A DNA stretch of 64,000 bases from Acetobacterium sp. KB-1 (GTDB lineage Bacteria; Bacillota; Clostridia; Eubacteriales; Eubacteriaceae): assembly GCF_003260995.1 (NCBI RefSeq), contig NZ_CP030040.1:1973995-2037994 (forward strand), read 5' to 3'. Below are positions 1 to 8,786 of the stretch, piece after piece (the stretch's first letter is position 1; every line of letters begins with the position of its first letter). The translations under genes were made by a program, and so were the position numbers. The notes under the pieces are model-generated. The model was given only the letters and a program-made list of their open reading frames with translations. It was not told the origin of the DNA and did not search any database.

Positions 1-1762
1 CTTCTCCAACGCTGAGGATGGCACTGTTGCTCTGATTGATGATTGCCGTAAATTCCCGGATCCCATACATCCCCAGGTTGGTAATCGTAAAGGTGCTGTT
101 CTGATCTTCGGGCAAGTGATTGTTTTTAACGGCTTTTAAGAGATCACCCCGGCTTTTGACAATTTCCACAAAACTCATTGACTGAGTGTTTGGGATCACC
201 GGTACAATAAATCCATGTTCGGCTTCGACGGTTAAACCCATATTGACATGGGCGTGAGCAACCACTGCATCGTCTTCCCGTCTGGCATTGATCAGCGGAT
301 GTGTAACCAGTGCCCGAGAGGTTGCCAGGAGTAGAAAATCCGTATACGTGCAACGATATCTGGCCTGTTCCTCAATTTTTTTAGTGATCTTCTTTCTAAG
401 CTCCTTAATTTCGGTCATATCAATTTCTGTGGTTAGGCTGATGACTGGTGTTTCCTCGTTGTTTTTTATCCTATACCTGTTAATCGCTTTAGATCGAACC
501 GTCCTGACCCTATTTTTTTCTGTACTTTCTTGCGCGTTTTTTTTGTGATGATCTTTAGTGATCTCCGGTTCCTCAGTAAGTTCTTGAACAGTCGCACCGC
601 TTATCTCAGCTGGCGATTCTATGATTTCATCAGTTTTTTCAACAATGGCAACCGCTGCCTCAGGTTCTATTTTTTGCTCGACCATCTGCTTGACCTTTTC
701 GGGCTCAGTAACTTTGGGCTCAGTAACTTTGGGCTCAAGAACTTCTTTTTCGTCCGTTTCAAGCAAAACATGCGCTGGCTGATTTTCTTTTAGTTCCGGT
801 GCCTGGATGTTGCTGGATTGGCATTCGGTATTTTTTTCTTCCGGCGTCGGTTCAGCAACAACTTGCTCGCTGGTTTCTGTCGCCTTGCTTTCGTCCTGAA
901 CCGGCTTTCTTTTTTGCTGGCCCCGGGATTTGCGCTTCAGATCTTCCTGCTCACTTTCATAAAGCAGATGCATCGGCGTTGGTTTAACAATAATTTCTTC
1001 CCGTAGCGGCTCCGCTTTTAAATCGACAAACGGTACAAAATCCAATTCTGAAATTTTTGTCACCACCTCCGCTTCTTCTGCTTTTAACCGCTCATCGTCT
1101 TCATCCACAAAGGGAACAAAGTCCAGCGCTGGATTTGGCACTTTTTCTATTTTATGATTCATTTCTTTTAATTTTTTGCGCGGGCGAGGCGCTTTTTCAG
1201 GAATCGCTTCCAGCTTCACCGGTGTAGAAAAGAGGTTTTTGGGGTTCCCAACGATATTGTCCAGGTTCGTTTTGATTACCACCGGTTCTTTTGATTTGTA
1301 CTCAAAGGTTCCCGGCTGAATCACGACCAGCTTCTTAACATCATCGGTTTCAATCCTTCCATTTGGTCCACTGCCGGTGACCTTTTGAAGTTCCACCTTA
1401 AATTCCCGGGCAATTCGTCTTGCCGCTGGGGTTGCTCTGAGCTTTCCTGCTCGGGGATCTGGCGCATCAGAGATTTCCTGTGACTCTTTTATTTCTTCAT
1501 CCTTGATGATTCCCGGAATAACTTCCGCAGGTTGTTCTTTGATCTCTTCTGTTTTGATCTCTTCTGTTTTGATACCTTCTTTAATGGCCTCTTCCAGATT
1601 CTTTTCCAGCGCCTCAAGCACCGTAGTGAGTTTTTCTTCCAGATTTTCTTCCCGGTTTACTTCCCCTTGATCTTTATTTGTCATCTCTTTGGTTGCTTGT
1701 TCACGATCTGCTGCTGCCATATCTAAATTCTCTTTCGGTAAGATTATTTCATTTTCCATCAT
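1..1762 (-). CDS. acoC: Dihydrolipoamide acyltransferase (E2) of acetoin/2-oxoacid dehydrogenase, partial, without N-terminal lipoyl domain
   Basis: E2 core subunit; transfers the acyl group to CoA and scaffolds E1 and E3. The 3' end lies beyond position 1, so 587 codons are visible and the catalytic HxxxDG motif is not. Start is ATG 1762 (a second ATG follows at once) with a GGGAG site, 12 nt after acoB. Residues 1-107 are Glu/Lys-rich and lack a lipoyl domain with its DKA lysine motif. A peripheral subunit-binding domain follows at about 108-147 (TPAARRIAREF, GSGPNGRI). Next comes a linker of about 285 residues rich in E, K, P and V, containing LDFVPFVD twice and tandem EPKVT. The acyltransferase domain starts near 420 (ISLTTEIDMTEI, FTITNLGMYG). 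The frame is continuous. Acetoin rather than pyruvate specificity is inferred from the neighbours. The lipoyl domain may sit on E3 or a separate protein outside the window. Confidence 0.85.
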   Translation of the reverse strand, partial: MMENEIILPKENLDMAAADREQATKEMTNKDQGEVNREENLEEKLTTVLEALEKNLEEAIKEGIKTEEIKTEEIKEQPAEVIPGIIKDEEIKESQEISDAPDPRAGKLRATPAARRIAREFKVELQKVTGSGPNGRIETDDVKKLVVIQPGTFEYKSKEPVVIKTNLDNIVGNPKNLFSTPVKLEAIPEKAPRPRKKLKEMNHKIEKVPNPALDFVPFVDEDDERLKAEEAEVVTKISELDFVPFVDLKAEPLREEIIVKPTPMHLLYESEQEDLKRKSRGQQKRKPVQDESKATETSEQVVAEPTPEEKNTECQSSNIQAPELKENQPAHVLLETDEKEVLEPKVTEPKVTEPEKVKQMVEQKIEPEAAVAIVEKTDEIIESPAEISGATVQELTEEPEITKDHHKKNAQESTEKNRVRTVRSKAINRYRIKNNEETPVISLTTEIDMTEIKELRKKITKKIEEQARYRCTYTDFLLLATSRALVTHPLINARREDDAVVAHAHVNMGLTVEAEHGFIVPVIPNTQSMSFVEIVKSRGDLLKAVKNNHLPEDQNSTFTITNLGMYGIREFTAIINQSNSAILSVGE

Positions 1763-1774
1763 TCTGCCAACTCC

Positions 1775-2776
1775 CTATTCCCGGTTAAGGAGACGATAGA
1801 CTCCATGAACAAAATCGTTTCGCTGGGGTACCACTGCTGCCTCTAATTCCTGATTAAAAGGAATCGGGACATCCAGACCGCCCAAACGGATAATCGGTGC
1901 GGTAAGGTAGTCAAAGGCTTCGCTTTCGACCACCCGGGCGACGATTTCGCCACCAACCCCGCCGGTTTTAACGGCCTCATGGGCGACAATCAGACAACCG
2001 GTTTTAATAACCGATTCAATAATGGGTTTCATATCCATCGGATACAGGGTCAGGGGATTAAGAATTTCCACCATAATCCCTTCTTCCTCTAAAAATTCGG
2101 CGGCTTCAATGGCTTTGCCCAAGATGGTACCATATGCAACAATGGTCACGTCCTTGCCAACTCGCTCGACAACGGTTTTTCCAATTTCCAGGGTGTAATC
2201 TTCATCCAGAGGAACTAGCCCCACCGTATCATAGAGCATTTTATGCTCGATAAAACAGACCGGGTTATTGTCCCGAATTGCCGCTTTAATAAGCCCTTTT
2301 GCCTGGGCTGGGGTCGATGGGGTCACCACCTTTAATCCCGGCACATGGCATAACCAGGCTTCCAGACTCTGGCTGTGCTGCGCTGCCGCCCCGGTACCGG
2401 ATCCAGCCGGAAGCCGCAGGACCATCGGTACCTGGGCCTGACCGCCAAACATATAGCGCATTTTAGCACCCTGATTAACCAGGGCATCCAACCCCAGAGT
2501 AATAAAGTCCATAAACATCATTTCGCAAATTGGTCGCAACCCGGTCGTTGCTGCGCCGACAGCGGTCCCAACAATGGCTCCTTCCGAAATCGGAGTATCC
2601 AGGATTCGTGCTTCGCCAAACTCTTCCAGCAAGCCCTTTGACACCCCAAAGGCACCGCCGTAAAGACCAATATCTTCACCTAAAAAAATGACATCCTGAT
2701 CCAGTCGCATTTCTTCGGTGATTCCCAGACGGATGGCATCGCGGTAGGTCATTCTTGTCATATCACTTGTTTTCAT
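1775..2776 (-). CDS. acoB: TPP-dependent acetoin/2-oxoacid dehydrogenase E1 beta subunit
   Basis: Beta subunit of the thiamine-diphosphate E1 heterotetramer, which decarboxylates or cleaves the substrate and passes the acyl unit to lipoate. The protein has 333 residues, normal for the family, with transketolase pyrimidine-binding and C-terminal domains. Visible family motifs are LGEDIGLYGGAFGV near the N-terminus, DTPISEGAIVGTAVGAA, and GGVGGEIVARV in the C-terminal half. ATG 2776 has a GAGAGG site about 9 nt upstream; an internal ATG at codon 6 is an alternative. It lies 13 nt after acoA and 12 nt before the E2 gene, so the three are co-transcribed. Confidence 0.93.
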   Translation of the reverse strand: MKTSDMTRMTYRDAIRLGITEEMRLDQDVIFLGEDIGLYGGAFGVSKGLLEEFGEARILDTPISEGAIVGTAVGAATTGLRPICEMMFMDFITLGLDALVNQGAKMRYMFGGQAQVPMVLRLPAGSGTGAAAQHSQSLEAWLCHVPGLKVVTPSTPAQAKGLIKAAIRDNNPVCFIEHKMLYDTVGLVPLDEDYTLEIGKTVVERVGKDVTIVAYGTILGKAIEAAEFLEEEGIMVEILNPLTLYPMDMKPIIESVIKTGCLIVAHEAVKTGGVGGEIVARVVESEAFDYLTAPIIRLGGLDVPIPFNQELEAAVVPQRNDFVHGVYRLLNRE

Positions 2777-2789
2777 TTAGTTATACCTC

Positions 2790-3752
2790 TCACGCATATA
2801 CATCTTCTAAAACAGTGTTTAGCTGGGGTTGCGGGCTTTTTTTTGCAAACGCTACCGCCTGCTCAATCGAAACCCGGGCCTCGTCTTCCATTTTGAGGAT
2901 CTGTTTTTCAGTAAAAACCCGGTTTTCCCGAAGATATTCTTTAATCTTCAAAAGCGGATCTTTTTTTTGCCATTCCAGAACCTCCCGTTTATCCCGATAA
3001 ACTTGTTTATCACTCTTGCTATGCCCACTGTAGCGATAGGTTTTTGCTTCAATCAGCACGGGACCCTTCCCTGCTCTGGCATAACGCAGGGCTTTGGTCG
3101 CGGTATTGTAAACATCAAGAAAATCGTTGCCGTCAATGGTAAGACCTGGCATGTTATAGGCTTCGCTGCGGTCTGAGATATTTTCAATATTGATGTGATT
3201 CTCGACCGGATTTGACATCCCATACTGGTTGTTTTCAATGAAAAAAACGACCGGCAATTTCCAGATTGAGGCCAGATTCAAGGATTCATGAAAGCTTCCT
3301 TCATTGGTAGCACCATCCCCGGCAAAGCACAAAACAACCTTACCGGTTTTTTTATATTTTTGAGTCAATGCTGCTCCGCAGGACAGATTAAAACCACCGC
3401 CGACAACGCCATTGCCGCCCAGATTTCCGTTTTCCACATCGGCAATATGCATAGAACCTCCTTTGCCCTTGCTGTAGCCGGTATATTTCCCCAGACATTC
3501 TGCCATCATCAGATTGACATCCAGTCCAAAGCCAATCGCCTGGGCATGACCCCGATGGCTCAGCGACGCCAGATCCCCTTCTTCGAGAGCCAGACAAGGC
3601 ATCACCCCCGAAGCTTCCTGACCGATGGCCAGATGGATCGTACCATGGACCTGGCCCTTTGCGGCGAGTTCCTCCAATTTTTCTTCAAAATAGCGAGCCT
3701 GATTCATTTTATAATACATTCTTAAGAGAAGTTCTTCCGATAATTCAATCAT
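2790..3752 (-). CDS. acoA: TPP-dependent acetoin/2-oxoacid dehydrogenase E1 alpha subunit
   Basis: Alpha subunit of E1, carrying the thiamine-diphosphate motif. About 320 residues: the GDG...N motif runs from GDGATNEG (near residue 145) to ENNQYGMS (near 173), and the phosphorylation-loop-like segment reads YRYSGHSKSDKQVYR. The HSKSD form is more like AcoA than pyruvate dehydrogenase, hence the acetoin call; substrate remains an inference. A longer reading from GTG 3764 is open, but ATG 3752 is preceded by GGAGG at 3759-3763 with ideal spacing, so that GTG lies inside the ribosome-binding site. First gene of the operon; a TATAAT lies at 3826-3831. Confidence 0.92.
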   Translation of the reverse strand: MIELSEELLLRMYYKMNQARYFEEKLEELAAKGQVHGTIHLAIGQEASGVMPCLALEEGDLASLSHRGHAQAIGFGLDVNLMMAECLGKYTGYSKGKGGSMHIADVENGNLGGNGVVGGGFNLSCGAALTQKYKKTGKVVLCFAGDGATNEGSFHESLNLASIWKLPVVFFIENNQYGMSNPVENHINIENISDRSEAYNMPGLTIDGNDFLDVYNTATKALRYARAGKGPVLIEAKTYRYSGHSKSDKQVYRDKREVLEWQKKDPLLKIKEYLRENRVFTEKQILKMEDEARVSIEQAVAFAKKSPQPQLNTVLEDVYA

Positions 3753-3825
3753 GGCTTCCTCCACATTTTCTTAAATTTATTTTAAAAAGGTGAATAACCC
3801 TTAGTATTTTGTTTCGTGTCTTTCC

Positions 3826-3831
3826 ATTATA
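3826..3831 (-). promoter_or_regulatory. Candidate -10 box of the aco operon
   Basis: Reading the minus strand, TATAAT lies about 75 nt upstream of acoA, just after the ispD-side inverted repeat. No good -35 box is visible 16-18 nt upstream (only T-rich sequence), which may mean activator-dependent transcription. No sigma-54 -24/-12 pair was seen. Confidence 0.45.
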
Positions 3832-3847
3832 TCTTTTATTCCCCAAT

Positions 3848-3909
3848 AAATAAAGAATGAAGCGAAAAACTGCATAAAATATCAGCTATTTTCACTTCAT
3901 TCTTTATTT
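3848..3909 (-). terminator. Long inverted repeat after ispD, likely terminator
   Basis: A 15-bp perfect stem (3848-3862 with 3895-3909), extended inward by about 6 pairs with one wobble, encloses a loop of about 20 nt. It starts 15 nt after the ispD stop and ends the tsaE-ispD transcript before the aco promoter. The stem is AT-rich and the following tract is ATTTATT, not a pure U run. Confidence 0.6.
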
Positions 3910-3923
3910 CTATTAATAATCTT

Positions 3924-4646
3924 TTAATTTTTCCGTGCTTTTTTATCATTTTTCAACAACCGTTTAATAATCGACTCGGCAATAATCAGATCTTCCGGGG
4001 TTGTAATCTTGATATTGGTGTAGTGGCCAGTTACAATTTTCACTGGTACATTCTGACGTTCTACCAGAAAGGCATCATCCGTTCCCTCAATCCCCAACAA
4101 AATCGCCTGTTCATGGGCTTCTTTTAAAAGACCATACTCAAAGGTTTGGGGAGTTTGAATTTCAACCAGGTCATCCCGATTTGGGGTATGATCAACAAAG
4201 CCATCCTTGCTGATCACTTTTATGGTGTTTTTAGCTGCCACGCCCACGGTAGTGGCCCGATGTTCAATGGTTTCTAAAATACTTCGGACAATGACCGACT
4301 CCTGGATAATTGGTCTGGCGCCATCGTGAACCATCACCAGATCCGTCCTGGGATTAATTGCTTTGAGCCCCCGATAAACTGACTCCTGCCGGGTATTACC
4401 ACCGCGCACCAGTTTTATCTTTTTAAAGCGATAGGGCTTTAAAACCTGCAATTGGCAGATGCTAAACTCGTCCTGATTAATCACCAATACAATTTCATTA
4501 ATCAGAGGGCACTTTTCAAAAACATCCAGGGTATGGGCTAAGATTGGTTTCCCATTTATTGTCAGATACTGCTTGTTGATTGGTGCATTCATCCTTCGTC
4601 CCATTCCTGCGGCAGGAATGATTACGCTGGTTAGAGGTTTTTCCAT
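3924..4646 (-). CDS. ispD: 2-C-methyl-D-erythritol 4-phosphate cytidylyltransferase
   Basis: Makes CDP-methylerythritol from MEP and CTP in the non-mevalonate isoprenoid pathway. The 240-residue protein shows the CTP-binding start (IIPAAGMGRRM), QYLTINGKPIL, the VMVHDGARP motif and the C-terminal TTPEDL segment. The frame is open to 4691, but ATG 4646 is preceded by AAGGTGG and matches the family's N-terminus. It follows tsaE after about 100 nt. IspF, often adjacent in other Firmicutes, is not present here. Confidence 0.95.
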   Translation of the reverse strand: MEKPLTSVIIPAAGMGRRMNAPINKQYLTINGKPILAHTLDVFEKCPLINEIVLVINQDEFSICQLQVLKPYRFKKIKLVRGGNTRQESVYRGLKAINPRTDLVMVHDGARPIIQESVIVRSILETIEHRATTVGVAAKNTIKVISKDGFVDHTPNRDDLVEIQTPQTFEYGLLKEAHEQAILLGIEGTDDAFLVERQNVPVKIVTGHYTNIKITTPEDLIIAESIIKRLLKNDKKARKN

Positions 4647-4748
4647 GTTTGCCACCTTATTATAATTATTATCGATCGAGAAGCAGGCCATCCGTCATGA
4701 CCAATCGGTACACCCGCCCTCTATGAAATAATGCTTGCCGTTTTTGGG

Positions 4749-5210
4749 CTAAAGTGAATTTAGTCGTTGTGCCACTTTTTCATTGTCCGTCTTTAATACT
4801 ATTTCCCGCTCATCTGGTGTATCGATTTGCGATTTTAACTCAATTTCCAGCCGGGGCTCAAAGTTATTTTCCCCTATCAGATCCGGCCACTCCAGTAGCA
4901 GCGTACAGCCCTGGTTGAGGTAATCTTCAAAGCCCATCTCATAAAGCTCCTGTGAATCCTTAAGCCGGTACAAATCAAAATGAAAAATTCCAGGCGGATT
5001 ACCATATTCATTAACAATGGTGTAGGTGGGACTGGTGACCTCATCATCAATTCCCATTCCGGCCACAAAGCCTTTACAAAACAGGGTTTTCCCAGCCCCC
5101 ATATCCCCTTGTAAAAAAACAATCAGGGGGAAGTCGATGGCTTCCCCCAGAGATTTTCCAAAATCAAAGGTTTCCTGACTTGATTTTGTAATGATTCTTT
5201 TTTCCAGCAT
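4749..5210 (-). CDS. tsaE: tRNA threonylcarbamoyladenosine biosynthesis ATPase
   Basis: ATPase partner of TsaB/TsaD in t6A37 formation on ANN-decoding tRNAs. It has 153 residues with the Walker A motif GDMGAGKT near residue 37, the switch segment TSPTYTIVNEY, and the FHFDLYRL and LLLEWPDL motifs typical of TsaE/YjeE. The ATG directly abuts the pspC stop codon (TAAATG), showing translational coupling. TsaB, usually the next gene, is absent; ispD follows instead. Confidence 0.95.
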   Translation of the reverse strand: MLEKRIITKSSQETFDFGKSLGEAIDFPLIVFLQGDMGAGKTLFCKGFVAGMGIDDEVTSPTYTIVNEYGNPPGIFHFDLYRLKDSQELYEMGFEDYLNQGCTLLLEWPDLIGENNFEPRLEIELKSQIDTPDEREIVLKTDNEKVAQRLNSL

Positions 5211-5516
5211 TTACTTTACCTTTTCTTTGGTGCCTGACTTTTCGTCGCTGAAGTCAATGATTTCTTCATCATTTTCATCATCAATAATCTCATAATCCAC
5301 TTCAACCACATCCTCAATCCGCTGATTACCCGGGAGTACCACCGCCAGCAGAATATAGACAATGATGCTGAGGATCCCCGGCATCAGTCTAAGAAAAAAG
5401 GGCAACAGGAACAACCCTCTGAAAATCCAGGGCGAAGTGTTGCAGTATTCCCCCAGACCGGCACAGACGCCGGCCAGAATTGCTCGTTTTTTGCTTTTCA
5501 TTAATTGTTTTTTCAT
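5211..5516 (-). CDS. PspC domain membrane protein
   Basis: Small PspC-family protein of 101 residues. The N-terminal half has the PspC signature (ILAGVCAGLGEY) followed by a hydrophobic stretch at about 33-65 long enough for one or two membrane segments; the C-terminal third is very acidic and presumably cytosolic. The family is linked to envelope stress, but its role here is unknown. An upstream in-frame extension was rejected because ATG 5516 overlaps the stop of the aminotransferase by one base (TAATG), a typical coupled start. Confidence 0.85.
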   Translation of the reverse strand: MKKQLMKSKKRAILAGVCAGLGEYCNTSPWIFRGLFLLPFFLRLMPGILSIIVYILLAVVLPGNQRIEDVVEVDYEIIDDENDEEIIDFSDEKSGTKEKVK

Positions 5517-6757
5517 TATTCTTCCGTTCTTAAAACTTGTTCTTGTTGATAGTTTGCCATAAACCGTTCCAGTCGATCCATGGTTTCCAACAGATCTTCC
5601 GGATGGGGTAAAAAGACAATTCTGAAATGATCCGGATGAGGCCAATTAAAACCGGTTCCCTGAACCATCAGAACATGCTCTTCTTTGAGAAAATCCAGCG
5701 CAAACTGGACGTCGCTGGTGATATTAAAAAGTTCTGTATCAATCTTGGGAAAGACGTAAAACCCGGCCTTGGGTCTAACGCAGGACAGACCCGGTATCGC
5801 ATTGATTCGCTTACAGACAATCTCCCGCTGTTCATAGAGCCGACCTCCAGGTTTAAGCAGATCGTTGATACTTTGGTAGCCGCCTAAAGAGGTTTGGATC
5901 GCATGTTGTCCGGGAACATTGGAGCACATCCGCATATTGGAAAGCATTTTAATCCCTTCAATATAATCCCTGGCCCCTTCCTTGTTACCCGTCAAAATCA
6001 TCCAACCGACCCGATAACCGGGAATCCGATGAGATTTTGACAAACCATTGAGCGTTACCACCAGCACCTCCTCGGTCAGCGTTGACATCGGGATATGAAC
6101 CGCATCATCATAGAGAACCCGATCATAGATTTCATCGGCAAAAATAATCAAATTGTTGGCAATGGCCAGATCGACGATCCCCTCAAGAATATCTTTGGGA
6201 TAAAGGGCACCAGTGGGATTATTGGGATTGATGACCACGATTCCCTTGGTATTAGGCGTAATCTTACTGGCAATATCCAAAAGATTGGGGTTCCACTCAT
6301 CTTCTTCATCACAGGTATAATAGACAGCGGTTCCGCCCGAGAGGTTAACCGCAGCTGACCACAGCGGGTAGTCTGGTGACGGAACCAGAATTTCGTCCCC
6401 ATTATCTAACAGCGCCTGCATACAAAATAGAATCAGTTCACTGACCCCATTGCCAAGAAAAACATCATCCACCTTCAGATCCATCAGACCCTTGGTCTGA
6501 TAATGCTGAACCACAGCCTTTCGGGCTGAGAAAATCCCCTGAGAATTGCAGTAGCCTTCGGCCGGCCGCATATTATATTTGATATCCTGAATAATCTCAT
6601 CCGGGGCATTTAAATTAAAGGGGGCTGTATTCCCGGTGTTGAGCATGATAATGTCAATGCCTTCCCGTTCCATGCGATCCGCCTCTTCAACCACCGGTCC
6701 TCTAATATCATAACAAACGTTGTCCAACTTCTTCGACTTTTTCACAGCCTTCATCAC
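5516..6757 (-). CDS. alaA: PLP-dependent aminotransferase, AlaA (alanine-type) family
   Basis: Class I/II aminotransferase, about 413 residues. Visible are the AlaA-like N-terminus (KLDNVCYDIRGPV), the PNNPTG motif near 178, DEIYDRVLYD, and the PLP Schiff-base lysine in GLSKSHRIPGYR near residue 241. Closest known role is glutamate-pyruvate transamination; substrate is inferred. Start is ambiguous: TTG 6766, GTG 6757 and ATG 6754 share the site AAAGGAG at about 6767-6773. GTG 6757 has the best spacing (9 nt); ATG 6754 fits the family length. The stop overlaps pspC. Confidence 0.9.
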   Translation of the reverse strand: MMKAVKKSKKLDNVCYDIRGPVVEEADRMEREGIDIIMLNTGNTAPFNLNAPDEIIQDIKYNMRPAEGYCNSQGIFSARKAVVQHYQTKGLMDLKVDDVFLGNGVSELILFCMQALLDNGDEILVPSPDYPLWSAAVNLSGGTAVYYTCDEEDEWNPNLLDIASKITPNTKGIVVINPNNPTGALYPKDILEGIVDLAIANNLIIFADEIYDRVLYDDAVHIPMSTLTEEVLVVTLNGLSKSHRIPGYRVGWMILTGNKEGARDYIEGIKMLSNMRMCSNVPGQHAIQTSLGGYQSINDLLKPGGRLYEQREIVCKRINAIPGLSCVRPKAGFYVFPKIDTELFNITSDVQFALDFLKEEHVLMVQGTGFNWPHPDHFRIVFLPHPEDLLETMDRLERFMANYQQEQVLRTEE

Positions 6758-6812
6758 TACACTCAACTCCTTTAATATTAAATTTTAGATAAGATTCAGG
6801 ATCCTGCAGACT

Positions 6813-6927
6813 ACCGTACCAATCAATTGTTAATCTGTTGTATGCTGCAAGCTCGGACAGGCGCTGCCATGTCCGCCTTGATGCCTACAACATGATGTAA
6901 CAATTGTCGGTACTGCTTTTGAGTTTG
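6813..6927. repeat. Palindromic intergenic repeat, copy A (long form)
   Basis: Imperfect palindrome of about 95-115 bp between yerC and alaA. The left part 6813-6840 matches 13159-13186 at 25 of 28 positions, and the right part 6896-6927 matches the right side of that copy at 25 of 32. Left and right arms (GTACC, CAATTGTTA against TAACAATTG, GGTAC) can pair; the tip is a CGGACA/TGTCCG hairpin in a 55-nt middle that copy B lacks. No open reading frame or U tract is present. It is not one of the intergenic repeat families I know. Confidence 0.6.
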
Positions 6928-6942
6928 TTTATCGTCGCAAGA

Positions 6943-7233
6943 CTACTCCAATGTATGGTCCTTTTTCATTTTTTCGATGCTGTTGCGGTAGCCTTTGCCG
7001 TGTTTGAGGCAGCGGTTGACGCGGCTGATGGTGGCCGAGCTGGCTCCGGTCAGTTTTTCCACATCGATGAAGGTTTTTCCCTGGGATAGTAGATAGGCAA
7101 TTTCAAAACGGTGGGCCATGTCTTCAATTTCTTTGATGGTACACAGGTCCTCGAGTAATAAATTACAATCCTCTTCGGTTTCAAGGGCTAAAATCGCCTG
7201 GGCCAGAACTTTTCGTTTTGTATTTGCTTCCAT
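6943..7233 (-). CDS. yerC: YerC/YecD-type TrpR-superfamily DNA-binding protein
   Basis: Small helical regulator of 96 residues. It contains the TrpR-like helix-turn-helix: DMAHRFEIAYLLSQGKTF followed by GASSATISRVNRCLKHG, the recognition segment. Members of this family are predicted repressors without a settled ligand. ATG 7233 has a GAGGA site 6 nt upstream. It is co-oriented with alaA, with the palindromic repeat in the 185-nt gap, so it may be a separate unit. The A/T-rich space to the divergent cysS holds the cysS promoter. Confidence 0.88.
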   Translation of the reverse strand: MEANTKRKVLAQAILALETEEDCNLLLEDLCTIKEIEDMAHRFEIAYLLSQGKTFIDVEKLTGASSATISRVNRCLKHGKGYRNSIEKMKKDHTLE

Positions 7234-7307
7234 GGAGAATCCTCATTCATTTCTTTTTTATTCTTTTGGGTTGATAAAGAAATTTTCTTCCTAAAAAATT
7301 TTATCCA

Positions 7308-7338
7308 TTGACACTTAATCTTATCTTTAGTGTATAAT
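7308..7338 (+). promoter_or_regulatory. cysS promoter
   Basis: TTGACA at 7308-7313 and TATAAT at 7333-7338 with a 19-nt spacer, slightly long for a sigma-A promoter. It lies about 50 nt upstream of the cysS start. No T-box leader fits in the short 5' leader. Confidence 0.7.
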
Positions 7339-7388
7339 ATGTTATCATAACACATTGCTGTAAATAAATAAATTGAAAGGTGAACTTT

Positions 7389-8786
7389 ATGAAATTATAT
7401 AATACCCTGACCCAGAAGAAAGAAACATTTATCCCGATTGAAGCGGGCAAGGTCCGGATGTATTCCTGCGGACCCACAGTTTACAACTATTTTCATATCG
7501 GCAACGCCCGTCCCTTTATCGTATTTGACGTGCTGCGCCGGTTTTTGGAATATACCGGTTACGAGGTAACCTTTATCCAGAACTTTACCGACGTTGATGA
7601 TAAAATCATCAACCGGAGTCACGAAGAGGGAATTTCGCCTGGCGATGTTTCTAAAAAATACATCGCTGAATATTTTACCGATGCCGATGCCTTGGGAATC
7701 AGACGCGCTACGGTCCATCCCAAGGTCAGTGAGCACATGCCGGAAATCATCGCCATGATCAAAACCCTGGAAGAAAAAGAACTGGCCTATAATGTCGATG
7801 GCAATGTCTACTATCATGTTGATGCCTTTAAAGATTATGGTAAATTATCCAAACAATCCATCGATGATTTAAAATCCGGAGCCCGGATTGATGTCAATGA
7901 TGAAAAACATAGCCCCCTGGATTTTGCCCTCTGGAAAAAGAAAAAAGAAGGCGAGCCCTATTGGGACAGTCCCTGGGGCCAGGGGCGACCGGGCTGGCAC
8001 ATTGAATGTTCGGCGATGTCAAAAAAACACCTGGGCGATACCATCGATATTCACGGCGGCGGCCAGGATCTGATCTTTCCCCACCACGAGAATGAAATTG
8101 CTCAATCCGAAGGCTGCTGCGGCAAACCCTTTGCTAACTATTGGGTGCACAACGGCTATATTAATATTGACAACGAAAAAATGTCCAAATCCAAGGGTAA
8201 CTTTTTTACCGTCCGGGATATTGCCAAAACCTTTGATCTCGAAGCGGTGCGGATGTTTTTATTAATGGCTCATTACCGCAGCCCGGTTAACTTCAGTGAG
8301 CCGCTGCTAAAGCAGGCCGCCAATGCTCTGGAACGGTTATATACCGCTAAATTCCAGATGGCATTCCTGCTTGCAAACGCCACCGCTGAGATGTCCACCG
8401 AAACAGAACAAGGCTGGATTGGTTCGCTGGTTAAGTACAAACACGATTTTGTCGCAGCCATGGATGATGACATCAATACCGCCGATGCCATTGCCGTTAT
8501 TTTTGAGCTGGTCCGGGATCTTAACTCGACGCTTAATGCCGCTTCTTCTACACCGGCGATCATTGCTGGTCAAAACATTTTTGCCGAACTCACTGCCGTT
8601 TTAGGATTGGCGGAAAAAGAAAAAGAAACCGATCTGGATGCGGCTGTGGAAGACCTGATCGCGCAGCGACAGGCGGCCCGCAAAGCCAAAGATTTCAAAC
8701 GGGCCGATGAAATCCGGGATGAACTGCTGGCTAAAGGTATTGTTCTGGAGGATACCCGGGAAGGTGTTAAATGGAAAAAAGCCTAA
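7389..8786 (+). CDS. cysS: Cysteinyl-tRNA synthetase
   Basis: Charges tRNA-Cys. The 465-residue class I synthetase carries the zinc cysteine in YSCGPTVYN (near 28), the HIGN signature (near 36), WHIECSAM, the [15 protein letters not shown] zinc/active-site segment, and KMSKSKGN near 263. ATG 7389 has AAAGGTG upstream; the in-frame GTG 7380 overlaps that site and was rejected. Its last 16 nt overlap mrnC, as expected for the conserved cysS-mrnC pair of Firmicutes. Confidence 0.98.
   Translation: MKLYNTLTQKKETFIPIEAGKVRMYSCGPTVYNYFHIGNARPFIVFDVLRRFLEYTGYEVTFIQNFTDVDDKIINRSHEEGISPGDVSKKYIAEYFTDADALGIRRATVHPKVSEHMPEIIAMIKTLEEKELAYNVDGNVYYHVDAFKDYGKLSKQSIDDLKSGARIDVNDEKHSPLDFALWKKKKEGEPYWDSPWGQGRPGWHIECSAMSKKHLGDTIDIHGGGQDLIFPHHENEIAQSEGCCGKPFANYWVHNGYINIDNEKMSKSKGNFFTVRDIAKTFDLEAVRMFLLMAHYRSPVNFSEPLLKQAANALERLYTAKFQMAFLLANATAEMSTETEQGWIGSLVKYKHDFVAAMDDDINTADAIAVIFELVRDLNSTLNAASSTPAIIAGQNIFAELTAVLGLAEKEKETDLDAAVEDLIAQRQAARKAKDFKRADEIRDELLAKGIVLEDTREGVKWKKA

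Noticed and set aside
288-1726. Several plus-strand ORFs of 62-87 codons opposite the E2 gene
   Set aside because: They are Phe/Leu-rich complements of the Glu/Lys-rich E2 linker, with no SD sites.
3428-3725. ORFs opposite acoA and acoB
   Set aside because: They lie entirely within strongly conserved genes on the other strand and resemble no protein.
3765-3847. Sigma-54 promoter for the aco operon
   Set aside because: No GG-N10-GC pattern with proper spacing was found; only a TATAAT.
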